A DNA stretch of 64,000 nucleotides from Cyclobacteriaceae bacterium (GTDB lineage: Bacteria; Bacteroidota; Bacteroidia; Cytophagales; Cyclobacteriaceae). Positions 52,775-60,887 of this stretch are shown here, one piece after another. The notes beneath the pieces were generated by a model. It was not told the DNA's origin, did no database searches, and saw only the letters and a list, made by a program, of their open reading frames with translations. The number at the start of each line of letters is the position of its first letter. Position 1 is the first letter of the stretch. Made by a program: the position numbers and the translations under genes. The stretch spans positions 1 through 64,000 of the forward strand of contig JAEUUJ010000081.1 of the NCBI GenBank assembly GCA_016786495.1, given 5' to 3'.

Positions 52775-53416
52775 ATGAAAAAATTCATATTCCTGGCTTT
52801 TGCACTGGTTGCGTTTAACGCGGCTTTCGCACAATACGATGCACAAGCGCTCGCGACACTCGATGCCATGAGCCAAAAATATAAGGCCTTTACTTCCTTT
52901 GAAGCGAACATCACCACTACCATGACCAACGAAACGGAAGGTGTGAAGGAAGAGTATAAAGGAAAGATCACCGTTAAGGGCGACAAATATCGGCTGGTGA
53001 TGAGTGAGCAGGAAATCATCAATAACGGAACTACGCAGTGGACGTACATTCCTTCCGCCAAAGAAGTGACCATCGATAATTACGATGCAAACACCAGCGA
53101 GATCAATCCTTCCAAGATTTATGAAATCTATAAAAAAGGATTCAAATACCTGCACAATGGCGACCGCACCGAAGGTGGTGTAACGGTAGAGGAAATCGAT
53201 CTGGTACCCGAGAAGAAAGATGCACAGTTCTTCAAAATCAAGATGCTCATCAACAAAAAGGATCGCAGTATTCAAAGCTGGACCATGATGGAAAAGAACG
53301 GAACAAACTATAAGTACACGATTTCAAAATTCACTCCGAATGTTGCTGTGGCCGATACGTTCTTTGCATTCGACACGAAGAAGTATCCCGGAGTAGAAGT
53401 AATTGACTTGCGCTAG
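52775..53416 (+). CDS. LolA-like outer membrane lipoprotein carrier protein
   Basis: A 213-residue periplasmic protein with signal peptide MKKFIFLAFALVAFNAAFA. The rest has the LolA-type half-barrel pattern: DAMSQKYKAFTSFEANITTTM, then EEYKGKITVKGDKYRLVMSEQEIINNGTTQWTYIPSAKEVTI, and later FFKIKMLINKKDRSIQSW. LolA carries lipoproteins from the inner membrane to the outer membrane; Bacteroidota often have several LolA-like paralogues, so a role in lipoprotein transport is likely but not proven. The start is the ATG at 52775; the open frame upstream lacks a signal peptide. It is preceded by its own TATTTTTGC box and followed by pyrF after 15 bases. Confidence 0.85.
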   Translation: MKKFIFLAFALVAFNAAFAQYDAQALATLDAMSQKYKAFTSFEANITTTMTNETEGVKEEYKGKITVKGDKYRLVMSEQEIINNGTTQWTYIPSAKEVTIDNYDANTSEINPSKIYEIYKKGFKYLHNGDRTEGGVTVEEIDLVPEKKDAQFFKIKMLINKKDRSIQSWTMMEKNGTNYKYTISKFTPNVAVADTFFAFDTKKYPGVEVIDLR

Positions 53417-53431
53417 TTATAACCGTTGGGG

Positions 53432-54247
53432 ATGAACAAAGCCCGGCTCTTTGAGCAGATCAAAAAGAAAAATTCTTACCTCTGTGTAGGGCTCGACACC
53501 GACATTTCAAAAATTCCCGCGCATCTTCAAAATTCCGCTGACCCGGTTTTTGAATTCAACAAGCAGATCATTGACGCAACGCATGCGTACTGCATTGCCT
53601 ACAAACCGAACATCGCTTTCTACGAAGCACGGGGAGCAAAAGGCTGGGAAAGTCTCGCAAAAACACTCGAGTACATTCCGAACGATTGCTTTACCATTGC
53701 GGATGCCAAGCGCGGTGATATTGGTAATACCTCTTCGCTCTATGCAAAGGCTTTTTTTGAACAAATGAATTTTGATTCGATTACCGTTGCGCCTTACATG
53801 GGGGAAGATTCGGTAAAGCCGTTCCTCGAATTCAAAGATAAATGGGTAATCCTGCTCGCGCACACCTCGAACAGCGGCAGCAGCGACTTTCAATTGATCG
53901 AATCCAAATCAGGAAAAAAACTTTACGAAGAAGTAATTCTTAAATCCCAGCAATGGGGAACACCCGAGCAGTTGATGTATGTGGTGGGTGCTACCCGGGC
54001 CGACAAAATTGCAGACATCCGCAAGCTTGCGCCTGAACATTTTTTCCTGGTGCCAGGCATTGGCGCGCAGGGAGGAGACTTAGCCGAAACATCGAAGCAC
54101 GGACTGAATAAGGAGTGCGGTCTCATTGTTAACTCGACCCGCGCGATCATCTACGCTTCCGCGGATAAAGACTTCGCAACGGCAGCCGGTAACGAGGCTA
54201 AAAAAGTACGTGAAGAGATGTCGTCACTTTTGGATAAATACCTGTAA
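53432..54247 (+). CDS. pyrF: Orotidine 5'-phosphate decarboxylase
   Basis: A 271-residue OMP decarboxylase, which makes UMP in the last step of pyrimidine synthesis. It is the longer type 2 form. Visible motifs are the N-terminal [11 protein letters not shown], the catalytic [10 protein letters not shown] containing the Lys-Asp charged tetrad core, [17 protein letters not shown] and the phosphate-binding [10 protein letters not shown] near the C-terminus. The ATG at 53432 is preferred over a TTG two codons upstream. It follows the LolA-like gene by 15 bases and is followed by a hairpin CTGACA/TGTCAG with a T-rich tail. Confidence 0.96.
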   Translation: MNKARLFEQIKKKNSYLCVGLDTDISKIPAHLQNSADPVFEFNKQIIDATHAYCIAYKPNIAFYEARGAKGWESLAKTLEYIPNDCFTIADAKRGDIGNTSSLYAKAFFEQMNFDSITVAPYMGEDSVKPFLEFKDKWVILLAHTSNSGSSDFQLIESKSGKKLYEEVILKSQQWGTPEQLMYVVGATRADKIADIRKLAPEHFFLVPGIGAQGGDLAETSKHGLNKECGLIVNSTRAIIYASADKDFATAAGNEAKKVREEMSSLLDKYL

Positions 54248-54263
54248 ACACCATTAGTCACAC

Positions 54264-54290
54264 CTGACAAATTCTGTCAGTACTTTTATT
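54264..54290 (+). terminator. Probable terminator after pyrF
   Basis: CTGACA-AATTC-TGTCAG followed by TACTTTTATT gives a short hairpin with a T-rich tail 16 bases after the pyrF stop. With only a six-base stem it could instead be an operator for the DUF2851 gene starting at 54358. Confidence 0.5.
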
Positions 54291-54335
54291 CCCGGCTCGT
54301 ACTTTCATTGGATTTCAATTCGCGGTTGGTAAAAT

Positions 54336-54355
54336 CGTAACGTTAAACCGTTACG
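54336..54355 (+). promoter_or_regulatory. Inverted repeat abutting the GTG start of the DUF2851 gene
   Basis: CGTAACG-TTAAAC-CGTTACG has perfect seven-base arms and ends two bases before the GTG at 54358. It would fold over the ribosome-binding region in RNA or act as an operator. Confidence 0.4.
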
Positions 54356-54357
54356 CC

Positions 54358-55632
54358 GTGACCGAATCCTTTCTTCATTACATCTGGCAGCTTCAATATT
54401 TCCGGAAAGCTGATTTAAAAATTTCATCCGGTGAATCCCTTCAGGTACTTGCGCCTGGTTCCCGCAACACCGATGCCGGCCCCGATTTCTCCGGTGCGCG
54501 CATCAGGATTGATAACCTGGAATGGCGCGGAAGTGTGGAGATTCATATTCGCGCTTCGGGGTGGAACGATCACAAGCACAGCACAGACGATGCCTACGAG
54601 AAAGTTGTTCTGCATGTGGTGTGGGAAAATGATAAACCCATCGTTCGCACGGATGGTACGCAAATGCCAACACTTGAATTAAAGGATCGAATTGACCCGG
54701 CATTGTGGAATCGGTACAAGGATTTGTACGTGAGCACGGAACTCATCCCGTGTGGTAATCGGTGGAGCGCTATCCCTGAAATCCACAAACTTGCCGCGCT
54801 CGATAATGTGCTGCTGCAGCGTCTGCAAACGAAAGCACGGATGGTTGAACAATTGCTCGTACGGAACAACAACAATTGGGACCAGACGTGTTATCAACTC
54901 CTCAGTAAAAATTTCGGATTCACCATCAATGCGGAACCCATGCTCAGGCTGGCGGAAGTGGTGCCGTATAAAACGTTGCAAAAGCACATCGATAAAACCC
55001 TGCAGGTGGAAGCGTTGTTATTTGGTGCCGGTGGATTTTTGGAGGACGATGGAGAAGATGAGTACGTTCTCCTGCTGAAGCGTGAGTATGATCTGTTACG
55101 CAGGAAGTACGGGCTCGATGGGCGGCAGATGAATCTGTCGCAGTGGAAGTTTTTGCGACTTCGGCCGGCTAATTTTGCAACCATTCGCATTGCACAACTG
55201 ACCGGATTGCTGGTCGGCCAACAAAATCTTTTCTCGAAAATCATTGAAGCAAGCAATCATAAGCAGGTACTGGCATTGTTTGATGCGGAGCAGTCTGCGT
55301 ATTGGCGAACGCATTATCGGTTTGGTGTAGCGGCCAAGAATCCTGTGGCTCCGCTGGGTCCAGCCAGCGTCCAGAATATTATCATCAACACCGTTGTTCC
55401 GCTGCTGGTGGCGTATGGAAAGATTCACGATGAGAGTTCGTACAAAGAGCAGGCGATCGACCTTTTACAAAACCTTCCGGCTGAGAACAATAAAATTACC
55501 CGGCAGTGGCTTCCGTTGGGCATGAAGGTCAAAACTGCGTTTGACTCACAGGGGTTGATCGAACTCTACAAAAGTTTCTGCATGAAAAGACGATGCCTGG
55601 AATGCGGGGTTGGTTCGTGGCTGATAAAATAA
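54358..55632 (+). CDS. DUF2851 family protein
   Basis: A 424-residue protein with no signal peptide. It matches DUF2851: MTESFLHYIWQLQYF at the start, then VLAPGSRNTDAGPDFSGARIRID, WRGSVEIHIRASGWNDHKHSTD, VVLHVVWENDKPI (together about 30-90), a helical middle and a C-terminal RRCLECGVGSWLIK with two cysteines. The family is widespread in Bacteroidota and its function is unknown. The start is GTG at 54358, agreeing with the conserved N-terminus of the family; no ATG is available there. It begins a likely operon: the membrane protein starts 13 bases later. Confidence 0.88.
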   Translation: MTESFLHYIWQLQYFRKADLKISSGESLQVLAPGSRNTDAGPDFSGARIRIDNLEWRGSVEIHIRASGWNDHKHSTDDAYEKVVLHVVWENDKPIVRTDGTQMPTLELKDRIDPALWNRYKDLYVSTELIPCGNRWSAIPEIHKLAALDNVLLQRLQTKARMVEQLLVRNNNNWDQTCYQLLSKNFGFTINAEPMLRLAEVVPYKTLQKHIDKTLQVEALLFGAGGFLEDDGEDEYVLLLKREYDLLRRKYGLDGRQMNLSQWKFLRLRPANFATIRIAQLTGLLVGQQNLFSKIIEASNHKQVLALFDAEQSAYWRTHYRFGVAAKNPVAPLGPASVQNIIINTVVPLLVAYGKIHDESSYKEQAIDLLQNLPAENNKITRQWLPLGMKVKTAFDSQGLIELYKSFCMKRRCLECGVGSWLIK

Positions 55633-55645
55633 CGATCTTGCGGCC

Positions 55646-56884
55646 ATGCTGGCTGCTATCAATATGCTGTTCCTTGCACTCGCGTGCTTCTGGATTTGGA
55701 AGCGCGATGCGCAGCCTCTTCATAAATTGTTTTGGCCGGCCCTGCTGGTGAAATGTTTGGCCGGCATTGCACTGGGGATTATTTATTCCACGTACTACGA
55801 TCCAAGCGATACGTTTATTTTTTTCAAGCTGGCCTGCGATCAGGCGAATGTAGCCCGGGAAGATTTTGGTACCTACGTCAAGGTTCTGTTTACGCAGGAG
55901 CAGGGTTTTTTTCTGGGTGAATACAGAACTGTATTCTTTTCAAAGATAACCAGTGTGCTTGCGCTGCTGACGGGTAATAACTACTGGATTTCTTCTTTGT
56001 ATTATTCGCTTCTGTCCTTTTTCGGTGCATGGTACCTCTGCAACACGATCGCACGAATTTTTCCGGGTGTAAAAACCGCTGCGGTGCTCGCGTTCTTGTT
56101 TTTACCATCCGCAGTCTTCTGGAGTTCAGGTATTATCAAGGAATCAATCACCATGGCCGGGCTTTATTTTTTAAGCGCGTTGTTTTTAAAACTTTGGAAG
56201 AACGAGAAAATCCCGATTGTCTCCGTATTGCTGGGGATTGTGAGCGTAATCGTAATCTTTAAACTAAAATATTACTACCTCGCGACCTTTATTCCGATCA
56301 CCGTTTCGGTGCTGATCGTAAAATACCTCACGGAAAAACTTTCGGTAAAAAAACCAGTCGCAGTTATAGCACTATGGATGGTGTTGCTGGCTTGCGGATT
56401 TACAGCGATTACGTTTCTCCACCCGAATTTTTCACCGGCCCGCGTATTAACCGTCATTACGTTTAATAACAAAGTATTTATGGATGCCTGCTCTCCGGAA
56501 GATGTCGTGCATTACTACAACCTGGAACCTACGTGGGGCAGTATGATGATCAATGCTCCCTGGGCTTTGATCGCGGGATTGTTCAGGCCGTTTCTTTGGG
56601 AAGCAAACACCGTGTTTAAATTCATTACGGCCCTCGAGAACCTGGCGTTGCTCGCGCTTACCATATTGTCGCTTCGGTATGTGAGAAATCTTTTGCGCAC
56701 TCCGGAATACCTGCTGGTTTTGGCTGTACTGGGCTATTGCTGCGTATTATCCGTTTTTCTTGCGCTATCGACACCTAACTTTGGTACGCTTGCCCGGTAC
56801 GGAGCCGGATACATGCCCTTCTTTGCGTTGTTGGTTTTCAATCAACCGTTTGTTACACGCTGGCTTTCCCGGTTCCACTTGTAG
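55646..56884 (+). CDS. Polytopic membrane protein, possible membrane glycosyltransferase
   Basis: A 412-residue protein with about ten hydrophobic segments spread over its length. Periplasmic loops include the conserved-looking YYDPSDTFIFFKLACDQ near the N-terminus and SAVFWSSGIIKESITMAGLYFL, where the WSSGxxKE sequence resembles that of polytopic membrane proteins of surface-polysaccharide clusters. No catalytic signature can be assigned with certainty. It is encoded between DUF2851 (13 bases upstream) and a PglD/NeuD-like acyltransferase (44 bases downstream), which fits a role in surface glycan synthesis, but that is inference. Confidence 0.75.
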   Translation: MLAAINMLFLALACFWIWKRDAQPLHKLFWPALLVKCLAGIALGIIYSTYYDPSDTFIFFKLACDQANVAREDFGTYVKVLFTQEQGFFLGEYRTVFFSKITSVLALLTGNNYWISSLYYSLLSFFGAWYLCNTIARIFPGVKTAAVLAFLFLPSAVFWSSGIIKESITMAGLYFLSALFLKLWKNEKIPIVSVLLGIVSVIVIFKLKYYYLATFIPITVSVLIVKYLTEKLSVKKPVAVIALWMVLLACGFTAITFLHPNFSPARVLTVITFNNKVFMDACSPEDVVHYYNLEPTWGSMMINAPWALIAGLFRPFLWEANTVFKFITALENLALLALTILSLRYVRNLLRTPEYLLVLAVLGYCCVLSVFLALSTPNFGTLARYGAGYMPFFALLVFNQPFVTRWLSRFHL

Positions 56885-56901
56885 GCTAATAGCGGCCGGT
56901 G

Positions 56902-56910
56902 TATTTTTGC
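56902..56910 (+). promoter_or_regulatory. -7 promoter box of the acyltransferase gene
   Basis: TATTTTTGC exactly matches TAnnTTTGC, 18 bases upstream of the ATG at 56929, so a short leader is expected. Confidence 0.5.
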
Positions 56911-56928
56911 CCTTCTTTATAACAAAGC

Positions 56929-57567
56929 ATGGAAAATCCGGTGATAATATTTGGTGCGGGCCCGCTCGGTCGCACGGCCAAGGAAATTTTTGAAAGCAAT
57001 GGCAATGTGGTGTACGGTTTCCTGGACGACAACAAGAATCTGCACAACAAGGAGATTGACGAGTCGTTCGTTTTGGGCAGCACGGATGATGATGGTTTTT
57101 TGAAGCTCATTGGCAAGAAGTGCGAAGCTTGCCTGGCGGTAGACGATAACCGGCTTCGGAAAAGCCTGGTGAAAATGCTCAACGATGTTCGTCACGTTCA
57201 GCCGGTAAACGCGATTCATAAAACGGCAAACCTGTCGAGCCATGTGGAACTGGGTCACGGAAATCTCATCGACCAGGGTGTGATGGTGGGTGTAGGCACA
57301 AAGATTTCAAGTCATGGTGTGATTCAGTCGGGATGTGTGGTTGGTGCAGAAGTAACGATAGGCAACTACGTGCAAATAGGATCGGGTTCCGTGATCAGTG
57401 CGGGAGTTACAATCGAAGACGAAGCATTTATCGGGTCTGGTGTTACGGTTGTGTCGGGAATAACAATCGGTAAAGGTGCACGGGTTGGGGCTGGTTCGGT
57501 GGTGATCGCACCAGTGAAAGCTGGCGAAACCGTTTTCGGAAATCCTGCTCAGCCGGTTAAGGCATAG
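56929..57567 (+). CDS. PglD/NeuD-type sugar O- or N-acyltransferase (hexapeptide repeat)
   Basis: A 212-residue acyltransferase. The N-terminal Rossmann-like domain (1-80) begins VIIFGAGPLGRTAKEIFES, as in PglD/NeuD, and the C-terminal left-handed beta-helix (about 90-205) is built of hexapeptide repeats such as IGNYVQIGSGSVISAGVTIEDEAFIGSGVTVVSG. These enzymes transfer an acetyl group from acetyl-CoA to nucleotide-linked amino sugars or sialic acid in surface glycan synthesis. The acceptor cannot be told from sequence. The polytopic membrane protein upstream would fit the same pathway. Confidence 0.88.
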   Translation: MENPVIIFGAGPLGRTAKEIFESNGNVVYGFLDDNKNLHNKEIDESFVLGSTDDDGFLKLIGKKCEACLAVDDNRLRKSLVKMLNDVRHVQPVNAIHKTANLSSHVELGHGNLIDQGVMVGVGTKISSHGVIQSGCVVGAEVTIGNYVQIGSGSVISAGVTIEDEAFIGSGVTVVSGITIGKGARVGAGSVVIAPVKAGETVFGNPAQPVKA

Positions 57568-57624
57568 AAAATCTCTCAAAAAATTTAAAACATTACATCC
57601 GTTGAAAGGGTCGGGTAATAACTG

Positions 57625-57634
57625 TACCTTTTTG
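57625..57634 (+). promoter_or_regulatory. Probable -7 box of the nucleoside phosphorylase gene
   Basis: TACCTTTTTG resembles TAnnTTTG with two extra T residues, 13 bases upstream of the ATG at 57648. Confidence 0.35.
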
Positions 57635-57647
57635 TAGCGATTGTCCT

Positions 57648-58511
57648 ATGCCTAAGATTTCCGAAACCGACCTGATCTTAAATCCGGATGGAAGTGTTTA
57701 TCACCTGAACCTGCTGCCCAAGCATATCTCTGATACCATTATCACGGTGGGCGACCCAAGCCGGGTGTATAAGGTTAGCCAGCATTTCGATGATGTTGAC
57801 TTTGAGATGAACAAGCGGGAGTTTATCACGCATGTGGGTCGTTACAAAGGCAAAAAGATTACCGTCATCAGCACGGGTATCGGTACCGATAACGTGGAAA
57901 TATTCTTCACCGAAATTGACGCGCTGGCCAACATCGATCTCAAAACACGCGAACCGAAAAGTCGAAAGAAGAAATTGAAGATCGTTCGCATCGGCACATC
58001 GGGGGCTTTGCAGGAAGATATCCCGTTGGGTTCGCACTTATTTTCAAACTATGCCGTGGGCCTGGATAACTTGATGCAATTCTATGAGTTGCCGATGGAT
58101 GACTTTGAAATGAAAATCGCGGCTGATATTCAATTGAAGACCGGGCTGCCGTTCAGACCGTATGTTGTTGCTGGTTCTGAAACGTTAAAGGAGCAACTGG
58201 GCTTTGATATGATCTCCGGCAACACCATTACAACACCAGGCTTTTACGCTCCGCAGGGCAGGGTAATCCGCGCTCCAAATAAGTTGCCCAAGCTGCTGGA
58301 CGACCTGAACTACTACCACAACAAGAGCAGTGACTTCTGGCTGACGAACTTTGAAATGGAAACGGCCGGATATTACGCGATGGCGAGATTGCTCGGCCAT
58401 GAAGCGCTGAGCGTGAATGCGATCATTGCGAACCGCATAAAGGGTAAATTTTCGAAAGATCCGGAAAAAGTGATCGACTCGCTGATTAAAAAAGTTCTCG
58501 AACGGATCTGA
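57648..58511 (+). CDS. Nucleoside phosphorylase (uridine phosphorylase-like)
   Basis: A 287-residue nucleoside phosphorylase I-type enzyme that splits a nucleoside with phosphate for salvage. The phosphate-binding VGDPSRV (about 35-41), STGIGTDNVEIFFTEI (about 75-91), the strand RIGTSGALQ and the ribose-binding NFEMETAGYYAM are family hallmarks. They fit uridine phosphorylase best, but purine nucleoside phosphorylase activity cannot be excluded. It converges on a small unknown gene across a 56-base gap that contains a repeated palindrome. Confidence 0.88.
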   Translation: MPKISETDLILNPDGSVYHLNLLPKHISDTIITVGDPSRVYKVSQHFDDVDFEMNKREFITHVGRYKGKKITVISTGIGTDNVEIFFTEIDALANIDLKTREPKSRKKKLKIVRIGTSGALQEDIPLGSHLFSNYAVGLDNLMQFYELPMDDFEMKIAADIQLKTGLPFRPYVVAGSETLKEQLGFDMISGNTITTPGFYAPQGRVIRAPNKLPKLLDDLNYYHNKSSDFWLTNFEMETAGYYAMARLLGHEALSVNAIIANRIKGKFSKDPEKVIDSLIKKVLERI

Positions 58512-58519
58512 AAACCTTG

Positions 58520-58555
58520 ATCCGCGGAGACACAGTTGCCCGTATTTCCGCGGAT
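58520..58555. repeat. Inverted repeat of ATCCGCGGA in a convergent gap
   Basis: ATCCGCGGA (58520-58528) and TCCGCGGAT (58547-58555) form a perfect nine-base inverted repeat with an 18-base spacer. The core TCCGCGGA is itself a palindrome. No T-run follows, so it is not a standard terminator, though it separates two convergent genes. Confidence 0.5.
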
Positions 58556-58567
58556 TCCAAACCAAAA

Positions 58568-58822
58568 CTATTGTCCGTTTACAGCGCTGTCCATGCGGAT
58601 GATGAACCGGCCTGCGTTATACGAATCGTTGTTGTAAAATCCTGAAAGAATCCGGTGCGCGATCTGCTCGATGATTAACTCGTCATCGGTTTTCTCTCGC
58701 TTGCCTTGCCAGAAGACGCGGTTGGGGTGGCGTCTCATGTCTTCCACATACATCTTCGCATGATTGAATTGCTCATCCGTGAAGGTGATCGTAAAGCAGG
58801 TTTTTACTTTCTGAGTTTCCAT
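58568..58822 (-). CDS. Small protein of unknown function
   Basis: An 84-residue soluble protein starting METQKVKTCFTITFTDEQFNHAKMY, with a charged helical middle (REKTDDELIIEQIAHRIL) and C-terminus FIIRMDSAVNGQ. The start is the ATG at 58822; the frame is open 32 codons further, but that stretch reads like intergenic sequence next to the divergent M16 gene. I do not recognise a family. The amphipathic pattern and plausible composition make it more likely real than not. Confidence 0.55.
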   Translation of the reverse strand: METQKVKTCFTITFTDEQFNHAKMYVEDMRRHPNRVFWQGKREKTDDELIIEQIAHRILSGFYNNDSYNAGRFIIRMDSAVNGQ

Positions 58823-58954
58823 AATGTCTGGAGTTTTACAATTGTTATGCCAGCTAAAAACTTCTAAGTATAACGAAAAATGCTGTTCGAAGTTTGGGTG
58901 CTGCCCGTTAGCGGGCATTCCTGTTCATCGTTGGGACGGGGAGCCATTAACCTG

Positions 58955-58963
58955 TATTTTTGC
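58955..58963 (+). promoter_or_regulatory. -7 promoter box of the M16 peptidase gene
   Basis: TATTTTTGC exactly matches TAnnTTTGC, eight bases upstream of the ATG at 58972, which implies an almost leaderless transcript. A GTTGG around 58929-58933 sits at about -33 spacing. Confidence 0.5.
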
Positions 58964-58971
58964 CGGCATCC

Positions 58972-60207
58972 ATGAAAAACGAATTCCTTTTTACGCTTCC
59001 AAACGGCATCCGGGTGGTTTACCAGCATGTGCCCACGACCAAAATTGTGCACTGCGGAATCTTCCTTGATGTCGGCAGCCGCGATGAAAATCACGCAAAC
59101 CAGGGGATCGCCCATTTCTGGGAACACATGGCTTTTAAGGGAACGGAAAAGAGAAAATCCTTCCATATCATCAGTAGCCTGGACGCAGTCGGGGGCGAAC
59201 TCAATGCGTATACCGACAAAGAGAAGATCGTGTTTTATGCGTCTGTGCGCGATCAGTATATGGAGCGGGCCATCGATATTCTATCTGACATCACCTTTCA
59301 CTCTGTTTTTCCGCAGGCCCAGATTGATAAAGAACGGGGTGTGATTCTGGAAGAGATGGCCATGTACCTCGACACACCGGACGATTCACTTCAGGATGAG
59401 TTCGATGCCCTGTTGTTTGAGAATCATCCCATGGGAATGAACATTCTCGGCAGGCAGGAAACAGTGTCGTCTTTCATGCGAAAAGATTTTGTTTCCTTTT
59501 TCAAAAATCATGTCGATACAAGCCGCGTGGTTTTCAGTTGTGTGGGTAACATCCCGCCCGATAAAATTGAAAAGCTCGCCACCAAATATTTACGTATTCG
59601 TAAATCAACCCGTAAAGTCGTTCGTGAACGTGCCGTTCGGTACGTGCCACGCGAAAAGGAGGTGACCCGCCCGGTAAAGCAGGGGCGTTGCGCCATGGGC
59701 CGCGAGGCTTACCCGATCTACCATGAAAACCGGATTCCGTTTTATATGCTTGTGAACATGCTGGGCGGACCCGGGATGAACTCGAGGCTGAACATCGCGT
59801 TGCGTGAGAAGTACGGTTTTGTATACTCCGTTGATGCGCACTATGTATCGTACACCGACACAGGGATGTTTGTAATTTATTTTGGAACGGAGATCAGTCA
59901 GTTGGAGAAGTGTATCAGTCTGGTGAAAAAAGAACTGGTTAAACTCATGGACGCTAAACTTTCCGTGCGGCAACTGGCGGCTGCAAAAGAGCAGATCAAA
60001 GGACAACTTGCCATGTCGGAGGAGAACAACCTGAACCAGATGATGATGATGGGCCGAAGCATTCTGAATCGCGGGTATGTACCTTCGCTGGATGAGATTT
60101 TCGGACTGATTGATCAAACAAATGCCAAGAAGATTCAACAAATGGCACAAGAAATGTTTGATCCTGCTCAACTGAGTTATTTGAAAATGATACCGGGTAA
60201 AAAGTAG
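58972..60207 (+). CDS. M16 family zinc peptidase (insulinase/processing peptidase type)
   Basis: A 411-residue single-unit M16 peptidase. The inverted zinc motif is intact: His48-Phe-Trp-Glu51-His52 in GIAHFWEHMAFKGTEKR, with a third ligand among Glu127/Glu128 in ERGVILEEMAM. Two similar halves follow, the second with the family R/Y pair region (NIALREKYGFVYSVDAHY). No signal peptide is seen, so it is probably cytoplasmic. M16B enzymes of this size degrade short peptides as dimers. The start is the ATG at 58972. It is followed after two bases by the O-methyltransferase, so they form an operon. Confidence 0.93.
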   Translation: MKNEFLFTLPNGIRVVYQHVPTTKIVHCGIFLDVGSRDENHANQGIAHFWEHMAFKGTEKRKSFHIISSLDAVGGELNAYTDKEKIVFYASVRDQYMERAIDILSDITFHSVFPQAQIDKERGVILEEMAMYLDTPDDSLQDEFDALLFENHPMGMNILGRQETVSSFMRKDFVSFFKNHVDTSRVVFSCVGNIPPDKIEKLATKYLRIRKSTRKVVRERAVRYVPREKEVTRPVKQGRCAMGREAYPIYHENRIPFYMLVNMLGGPGMNSRLNIALREKYGFVYSVDAHYVSYTDTGMFVIYFGTEISQLEKCISLVKKELVKLMDAKLSVRQLAAAKEQIKGQLAMSEENNLNQMMMMGRSILNRGYVPSLDEIFGLIDQTNAKKIQQMAQEMFDPAQLSYLKMIPGKK

Positions 60208-60209
60208 TT

Positions 60210-60851
60210 ATGGACATTACCAACCCAGCCATTCAAGCGTATTCGGAGGATCACACCTCGCCCGAAAGCGAGCTGTTGAAGAAGATCAATCGCGAAACGC
60301 ACGTCAATGTGATGATGCCGCGGATGCTCTCAGGTCATATGCAGGGCCGGATTCTTTCGATGATCAGTTGCATGATCCGGCCATCGGCTATTTTGGAGAT
60401 TGGTACATACACAGGCTATTCGGCTTTGTGCATGGCAGAGGGATTGAAGCCTGACGGAAAATTAATAACCGTTGACATTAACGAAGAACTCGAAAGTCGT
60501 GTGCGCAATTATTTTAAATATTCCCCGTTCGATGCACAGATCGATTACCGGATCGGAAATGCGCTGGAGATCATTCCTGCACTGAACACCGATTTCGACC
60601 TGGTTTTCATTGATGCGGATAAAGAAAATTATGCGCGTTATTACGATTTAGTGATCAATCGCGTACCTTTGGGTGGGTATATTCTGGCCGACAATGTGTT
60701 ATGGAGCGGGAAAGTGCTGGATGAAAAATCCGATAAAGACACCCGGGCCATTCAGGAGTTTAACAAAAAAGTTCAGGACGATGCCCGCGTAGAGAATGTG
60801 TTATTGCCGGTACGGGACGGAATTTTAGTAATGCGCAAAGTCCGTTCGTAA
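60210..60851 (+). CDS. SAM-dependent O-methyltransferase
   Basis: A 213-residue class I methyltransferase of the catechol/caffeoyl-CoA O-methyltransferase type (Methyltransf_3). Motif I is ILEIGTYTGYSALCMAEGL (about 60-80), the acidic ribose-binding part is LITVDINEELE, and the metal-binding region is FDLVFIDADKENYARYYD followed by GGYILADNVLWSGKVLD. The substrate is unknown; in bacteria such enzymes may act on small phenolics or on hydroxylated tRNA bases (TrmR-like). It starts two bases after the M16 peptidase stop and precedes the lytic transglycosylase by 36 bases. Confidence 0.9.
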   Translation: MDITNPAIQAYSEDHTSPESELLKKINRETHVNVMMPRMLSGHMQGRILSMISCMIRPSAILEIGTYTGYSALCMAEGLKPDGKLITVDINEELESRVRNYFKYSPFDAQIDYRIGNALEIIPALNTDFDLVFIDADKENYARYYDLVINRVPLGGYILADNVLWSGKVLDEKSDKDTRAIQEFNKKVQDDARVENVLLPVRDGILVMRKVRS

Positions 60852-60887
60852 TTTTTTGGAGGCTCATTATTTTTTAAACTCGTTATC

